64,000 nt of DNA from Rouxiella aceris (GTDB taxonomy: Bacteria > Pseudomonadota > Gammaproteobacteria > Enterobacterales > Enterobacteriaceae), in assembly GCF_012933545.1 (NCBI RefSeq), contig NZ_JAADJU010000008.1, positions 283,360 to 347,359 of the forward strand, written 5' to 3'. Made by a program: the position numbers and the translations under genes. The notes below the pieces were generated by a model, which was not told where the DNA came from, searched no databases, and saw only the letters and a list, made by a program, of their open reading frames with translations. Below, one piece after another: positions 59,064 to 64,000 of the stretch (position 1 is its first letter; every line of letters begins with the position of its first letter).

Positions 59064-59079
59064 TACCCACTAGGTGGTA
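59064..59079 (-). promoter_or_regulatory. NarL/NarP 7-2-7 site of nirB
   Basis: TACCCAC-TA-GGTGGTA is an inverted pair of NarL-type heptamers. Its centre is 29 bases upstream of the FNR centre, matching the E. coli arrangement (-69.5 and -41.5) within one base. Confidence 0.75.
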
Positions 59080-59254
59080 TTTTCCTGATTTGACTGTATT
59101 TTTTTACTTTTATGGTTTTATCCCTGCTTTTTAACCACTTAATGGTAAGCATTGAAATAACCGACAATCAATGGCGGGTGCTGGCCGTCGGGCAGCGGTA
59201 TCGGCTATTGTTGAACCAAGAGAGAAAATACCCACCAGGGCGAGAGAGGTAAAA

Positions 59255-60538
59255 GTGACACAAACCAGCCTGCGGGCGATCAAAAATGTACGTCTGCCTT
59301 GTCGCGAGGGGCTTTGGCAGATCGATATCGAGCAGGGCAAGATCCTGCAGATTATCAGTCAGCCTGGCGATGAGTTGCAGGGCGAGGGGATCCTCGATGC
59401 TCAGGGCGGTCTGGCGTTACCTCCCTTTGTTGAGCCGCATATCCATCTGGATACCACGCAAACGGCGGGGGAGCCCGCCTGGAACCTTTCCGGCACCCTG
59501 TTTGAGGGGATAGAGCGCTGGGCCGAGCGTAAGGCGCTGCTGACCCATGAAGATGTCAAGGCGCGCGCCTGGCTCACCCTGAAGTGGCAGATTGCCAACG
59601 GCATTCAGCATGTCAGGACCCACGTTGATGTCTCCGACCCGACCTTGACCGCGCTAAAAGCCATGCTGGAGGTCAAACAGGAGGTCGCTCCCTGGGTCGA
59701 TCTGCAAATTGTCGCCTTTCCACAGGAAGGGATTATCTCTTACCCCAATGGTGAAGCATTGCTGGAGCAGGCATTGCAGCTGGGGGCCGATGTGGTGGGA
59801 GCCATTCCGCATTTTGAATTTACCCGCGAATATGGCGTCGAGTCATTGCATAAAGCCTTTGCTCTGGCGCAAAAGTATCAGCGCCTGGTGGATGTGCACT
59901 GCGATGAAATTGATGATGAACAGTCGCGTTTTGTCGAGACCGTCGCCGCACTGGCACATCGCGAGGGTATGGGCGCCCGCGTCACGGCCAGCCATACTAC
60001 GGCGATGCACTCTTACAATGGTGCTTATACCTCGAGGCTATTTCGGCTGCTGAAGCTTTCCGGCATTAATTTTGTCGCTAATCCGCTGGTCAATATTCAT
60101 TTGCAGGGGCGATTTGACAGCTACCCGAAACGTCGCGGTATCACGCGGGTGAAGGAGATGCTGGAGGCCGGGATTAACGTCTGCTTTGGCCACGATGATG
60201 TCTTTGATCCCTGGTATCCCCTCGGCACCGCCAATATGTTGCAGGTATTGCATATGGGTCTGCATATTTGTCAGTTGATGGGCTATGAGCAGATCAACGA
60301 AGGGCTGAATCTGATCACCACCCACAGCGCGCGAACCCTGAATTTAGCGGAATACGGCATCAAGCCGGGTTATGCCGCCAGCCTGATTATCCTGCCCGCA
60401 GAAAACGGGTTTGATGCGCTGCGTCGACAGACGCCGTTGAGATATTCTGTACGTCAGGGAAGATTGATTGCCCAAACACAACCGGCGCAAACCATTATTC
60501 ATATGGATAAGTCGGAGATTATTGATTTTAAGCGTTAA
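59255..60538 (+). CDS. codA: Cytosine deaminase
   Basis: CodA deaminates cytosine to uracil for pyrimidine salvage. The GTG at 59255 with GAGAGAGG upstream gives 427 residues, exactly the E. coli length; a longer in-frame start lacks support. Metal and catalytic motifs are [19 protein letters not shown] and [13 protein letters not shown]. No codB permease lies beside it. In E. coli codBA is at another locus, so this placement between nirB and ppiA is a difference. Confidence 0.95.
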   Translation: MTQTSLRAIKNVRLPCREGLWQIDIEQGKILQIISQPGDELQGEGILDAQGGLALPPFVEPHIHLDTTQTAGEPAWNLSGTLFEGIERWAERKALLTHEDVKARAWLTLKWQIANGIQHVRTHVDVSDPTLTALKAMLEVKQEVAPWVDLQIVAFPQEGIISYPNGEALLEQALQLGADVVGAIPHFEFTREYGVESLHKAFALAQKYQRLVDVHCDEIDDEQSRFVETVAALAHREGMGARVTASHTTAMHSYNGAYTSRLFRLLKLSGINFVANPLVNIHLQGRFDSYPKRRGITRVKEMLEAGINVCFGHDDVFDPWYPLGTANMLQVLHMGLHICQLMGYEQINEGLNLITTHSARTLNLAEYGIKPGYAASLIILPAENGFDALRRQTPLRYSVRQGRLIAQTQPAQTIIHMDKSEIIDFKR

Positions 60539-60651
60539 TTTTACTGGTTTCGAGGATTTTACGTAAATAACAGTAAAGGTGTGGCGCGATGGGGTGAGGG
60601 TCTTTAGAATCAATGCGTTTTGTGGCTTGCCTATTGGAGAAAGGAACCGTC

Positions 60652-61230
60652 ATGTTTAAACGTACTTTAGTGACCTTCACAGCTTTACTGTCCCTCACCG
60701 CTATGGCACCTGCGGCTATTGCCGCCAAGGCCAAGGCAGAGACCCATGTGCTGTTGACCACATCAGCGGGCAATATCGAGTTAGAGCTCGACAATGCGAA
60801 GGCACCGGTTTCTGTTAAGAATTTTGTGGATTATGTGCAAAGTGGTTTTTATAACAACACCATTTTTCATCGCGTGATCCCGGGTTTTATGGTGCAGGGC
60901 GGTGGATTTACCGGCAATATGCAGCAAAAAAGCACCAATGCGCCGATCAAAAATGAGGCGGATAATGGCTTGCGCAACCTGCGTGGCACCATTTCGATGG
61001 CGCGCACGGCAGATAAAGACAGCGCCACCAGCCAGTTCTTTTTGAACGTGGCTGATAATGCCTTCCTTGACCACGGTCAGCGCGACTTTGGTTATGCTGT
61101 ATTTGGTAAAATCGTCAAAGGCATGGATGTGGTAGATAAGATCTCTTCGGTTAAAACCGATAACGTCGGGCCTTATCAAAACGTTCCTTCAACGCCGATT
61201 GTGCTGCTCTCTGCCAAGGTTCTGCCATAA
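60652..61230 (+). CDS. ppiA: Periplasmic peptidyl-prolyl isomerase A
   Basis: PpiA is a periplasmic cyclophilin. The ATG at 60652 with GGAGAAAGGAA upstream gives 192 residues. A signal peptide spans about 1-25 ([19 protein letters not shown]). The cyclophilin core shows [33 protein letters not shown] and [10 protein letters not shown]. In E. coli yhfG and fic lie between ppiA and pabA; they are absent here. Confidence 0.96.
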   Translation: MFKRTLVTFTALLSLTAMAPAAIAAKAKAETHVLLTTSAGNIELELDNAKAPVSVKNFVDYVQSGFYNNTIFHRVIPGFMVQGGGFTGNMQQKSTNAPIKNEADNGLRNLRGTISMARTADKDSATSQFFLNVADNAFLDHGQRDFGYAVFGKIVKGMDVVDKISSVKTDNVGPYQNVPSTPIVLLSAKVLP

Positions 61231-61367
61231 CGATCCTCCAGGTTGACGCCACAAGGCTGCTCGCGTTATTTTGCGGGCAGCCGGGTTGACAGCAAAACTC
61301 TGCTTGTCGCCGCTGAAAGTCGGTAGCATGATCCGGCACAATGCAAACTTTGTTGACCCGGAAAACC

Positions 61368-61943
61368 ATGCTGCTGTTGATCGATAACTATGACTCCTTC
61401 ACCTACAACCTTTACCAATATTTTTGCGAGTTAGGTGCCGACGTATTGGTAAAACGTAACGATGAGCTGCAACTGAGCGACATCGCCAGGCTGGCCCCGC
61501 GGCAGCTGGTTATCTCGCCCGGACCCTGCACGCCCAATGAGGCGGGGATCTCCCTTGCTGCCATTGCCCATTTTGCCGATAGCCTGCCTATTTTGGGGGT
61601 CTGCCTGGGACATCAGGCGCTGGCTCAGAGCTTTGGTGGTGAAGTAGTGCGCGCGCGCCAGGTAATGCATGGCAAAACCTCGGCTATTGAGCACGATGGC
61701 AGTGGGCTGTTTGCCGGTTTACATCATCCGCTGACGGTCACTCGCTATCATTCGCTGGTGGTCAAACCCGACTCGTTACCCTCCTGTTTTGCCATCACTG
61801 CCTGGACCGGCGACGCCGACCGACCTGACGAAATCATGGGCATAGCTCATCGACAGTTGCCGCTGCATGGCGTGCAGTTTCACCCGGAAAGTATTCTCAG
61901 TGAACAAGGGCATCAGCTGCTCGACAATTTCCTTAAAATTTAA
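61368..61943 (+). CDS. pabA: Aminodeoxychorismate synthase glutaminase component
   Basis: PabA supplies ammonia from glutamine to PabB for p-aminobenzoate and folate. The 191 residues start [15 protein letters not shown]. The class I amidotransferase triad is visible: Cys in GVCLGHQAL and His/Glu in VQFHPESI. An in-frame start at 61341 adds nine unconserved residues and is rejected. argD follows after 142 bases. Confidence 0.96.
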   Translation: MLLLIDNYDSFTYNLYQYFCELGADVLVKRNDELQLSDIARLAPRQLVISPGPCTPNEAGISLAAIAHFADSLPILGVCLGHQALAQSFGGEVVRARQVMHGKTSAIEHDGSGLFAGLHHPLTVTRYHSLVVKPDSLPSCFAITAWTGDADRPDEIMGIAHRQLPLHGVQFHPESILSEQGHQLLDNFLKI

Positions 61944-62012
61944 CGCATTAAAAATTACTTACATCAAAAGGGCGATTTCCATTTGCCTGCGAGTGATTTT
62001 TTATGCATATTT

Positions 62013-62030
62013 TGTGATTATATTTTCACA
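62013..62030 (+). promoter_or_regulatory. Possible ArgR (ARG) box before argD
   Basis: TGTGATTATATTTTCACA resembles the 18-bp ARG box TGAAT-W4-ATTCA with two symmetric mismatches. It lies 56 bases before the argD start. A second box spaced by 3 bases is not clear, so this is tentative. Confidence 0.4.
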
Positions 62031-62046
62031 TTCATGGCGAGTGTGA

Positions 62047-63297
<1,251 letters not shown>

Positions 63298-63302
63298 ATT
63301 TT

Positions 63303-63596
63303 GGGCTTAAGTGTCAATTTATAGTTTTAAAATCAATTGGCTATGAGGAGCTGTTTCGGTTTTATAATTGCGGTGGCCGCTTAACCCGCTGTGCCGAACC
63401 GAGTTAAGGAGCGCTGGCCCGCTCCTTAACAATCCTGGGCCTTTTGGTGTTGTTGATGCGTCTGCTGCCTATTACCGGCTATGTTTCAGTGACTCCGTGT
63501 GTGGCACGAGCCGCGCTGCTGCGCAGTCCCCTTGCTCGGTCGGGAGCCAAAAGCGTCTCCCTCCGCTTCGCGCGGCGCCGTCTCTGACTGTGCCAG
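63303..63596 (+). repeat. 294-bp direct repeat, copy 1
   Basis: Begins GGGCTTAAGTGTCAATTT and ends CTGTGCCAG. It is AT-rich for the first 65 bases, then GC-rich. It contains the perfect 11-bp hairpin GTTAAGGAGCG-CTGGCC-CGCTCCTTAAC (arms 63403-63413 and 63420-63430). The same length and order recur at 63680. Confidence 0.85.
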
Positions 63597-63679
63597 CAAA
63601 CTATACACACCGTGCCGGTTTGGCTTAAATGGCAATTTTTGGTTTTAACGTCAATTGGCTATGAGGGGCTGTTTCGGGT

Positions 63680-63973
63680 TGGGCTTAAATGGCAATTTGT
63701 GGCTTAAAGTCAATGTGCTATGAGGAGTTGTTTCGGTTTTATAATAGCAGTGGCAGCTTAACCGACTGTGCCGAACCGAGTTAAGGAGCGCTGGCCCGCT
63801 CCTTAACAATCCTGGGCCTTTTGGTGTTGTTGATTTGTCTGCTGCCTATTACCGGCTATGTTTCAGTAACCCCGAGTGTGGCACGAGCCGCGCTGCTGCG
63901 CAGTCCCCTTGCTCGGTCGGGAGCCAAAAACGTCTCCCTCCGCTTCGCGCGGCGCCGTCTCTGAATGTGCCAG
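63680..63973 (+). repeat. 294-bp direct repeat, copy 2
   Basis: Same length as copy 1 with scattered substitutions; the hairpin with both 11-base arms is unchanged. The next unit opens at 63981 (GTCTTAAATGGCAATTTT), so the array may continue past the window. Confidence 0.85.
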
Positions 63974-64000
63974 TCAGCATGTCTTAAATGGCAATTTTCT

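Larger units (their letters stand above)
63298..64000 (+). repeat. Non-coding repeat region after argD
   Basis: No credible gene is seen in these 703 bases. Two 294-bp copies (63303-63596 and 63680-63973) lie 377 bases apart, with a shorter related piece between them (63621-63678) and the start of another at 63981. Short frames such as 63368-63628 follow the repeat and have no ribosome site. Confidence 0.8.

Noticed and set aside
62013..62030. CRP site before argD
   Set aside because: The two TGTGA/TCACA halves are separated by 8 bases instead of 6; an ARG box fits better.
63368..63628. 86-codon frame in the repeat region
   Set aside because: It follows the repeat, lacks a start signal and has biased, low-information composition.

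Overview
The window is one contiguous stretch of a gammaproteobacterial chromosome, order Enterobacterales. Nearly every gene has a close E. coli counterpart by sequence recall (OmpR, AroK and Dam are almost identical), and gene order follows the E. coli argD-to-malP segment. Yersiniaceae-type genera such as Rahnella, Ewingella, Rouxiella or Serratia fit the added genes (malonate decarboxylase operon, long alpha-2-macroglobulin with PBP1C), but the genus cannot be fixed from sequence alone. No tRNA, rRNA, CRISPR array, prophage or transposase gene was seen.

Layout. 1-3017: end of malP and malQ (maltodextrin use). 3218-5422: nfuA, gntX and bioH. 5686-5955: a small exported YhcN/BhsA-type protein. 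6356-14629: the complete malonate decarboxylase cluster mdcABCDEFGH with a convergent mdcR. 14729-17566: feoABC behind a near-perfect Fur box. 17872-20814: tex and greB. 21082-29506: a 1999-residue bacterial alpha-2-macroglobulin and pbpC, placed between greB and ompR. 29723-31800: ompR-envZ. 31858-35562: pckA, then a chemoreceptor with a sigma-28-like promoter. 35836-41165: hslO, hslR, yrfG, igaA and nudE. 41251-47632: mrcA and the divergent hofM-N-(OP)-Q operon, with hofO and hofP fused. 48083-54425: aroK, aroB, damX, dam, rpe, gph and trpS. 54601-58978: cysG, nirD and nirB without nirC. 59255-63297: codA, ppiA, pabA and argD. 63298-64000: a tandem non-coding repeat.

Functional themes. Malonate is imported (MdcF), loaded onto the acyl carrier protein (MdcA, MdcH) and decarboxylated (MdcD/E), while MdcB and MdcG make and attach the prosthetic group. 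Envelope biology is well represented: A2M/PBP1C, PBP1A, OmpR/EnvZ, IgaA and DamX. Nitrite reductase sits with its siroheme synthase, behind FNR and NarL/NarP sites spaced as in E. coli.

The least explained structure is a 119-bp element present twice in opposite orientation (3031-3149 and 35663-35781). Each copy lies between convergent genes and is flanked on both sides by copies of the local intrinsic terminator. The second is the 294-bp repeat (period 377 bp) downstream of argD. I found no convincing new multigene system; the terminator-flanked repeat is the best candidate for something undescribed.
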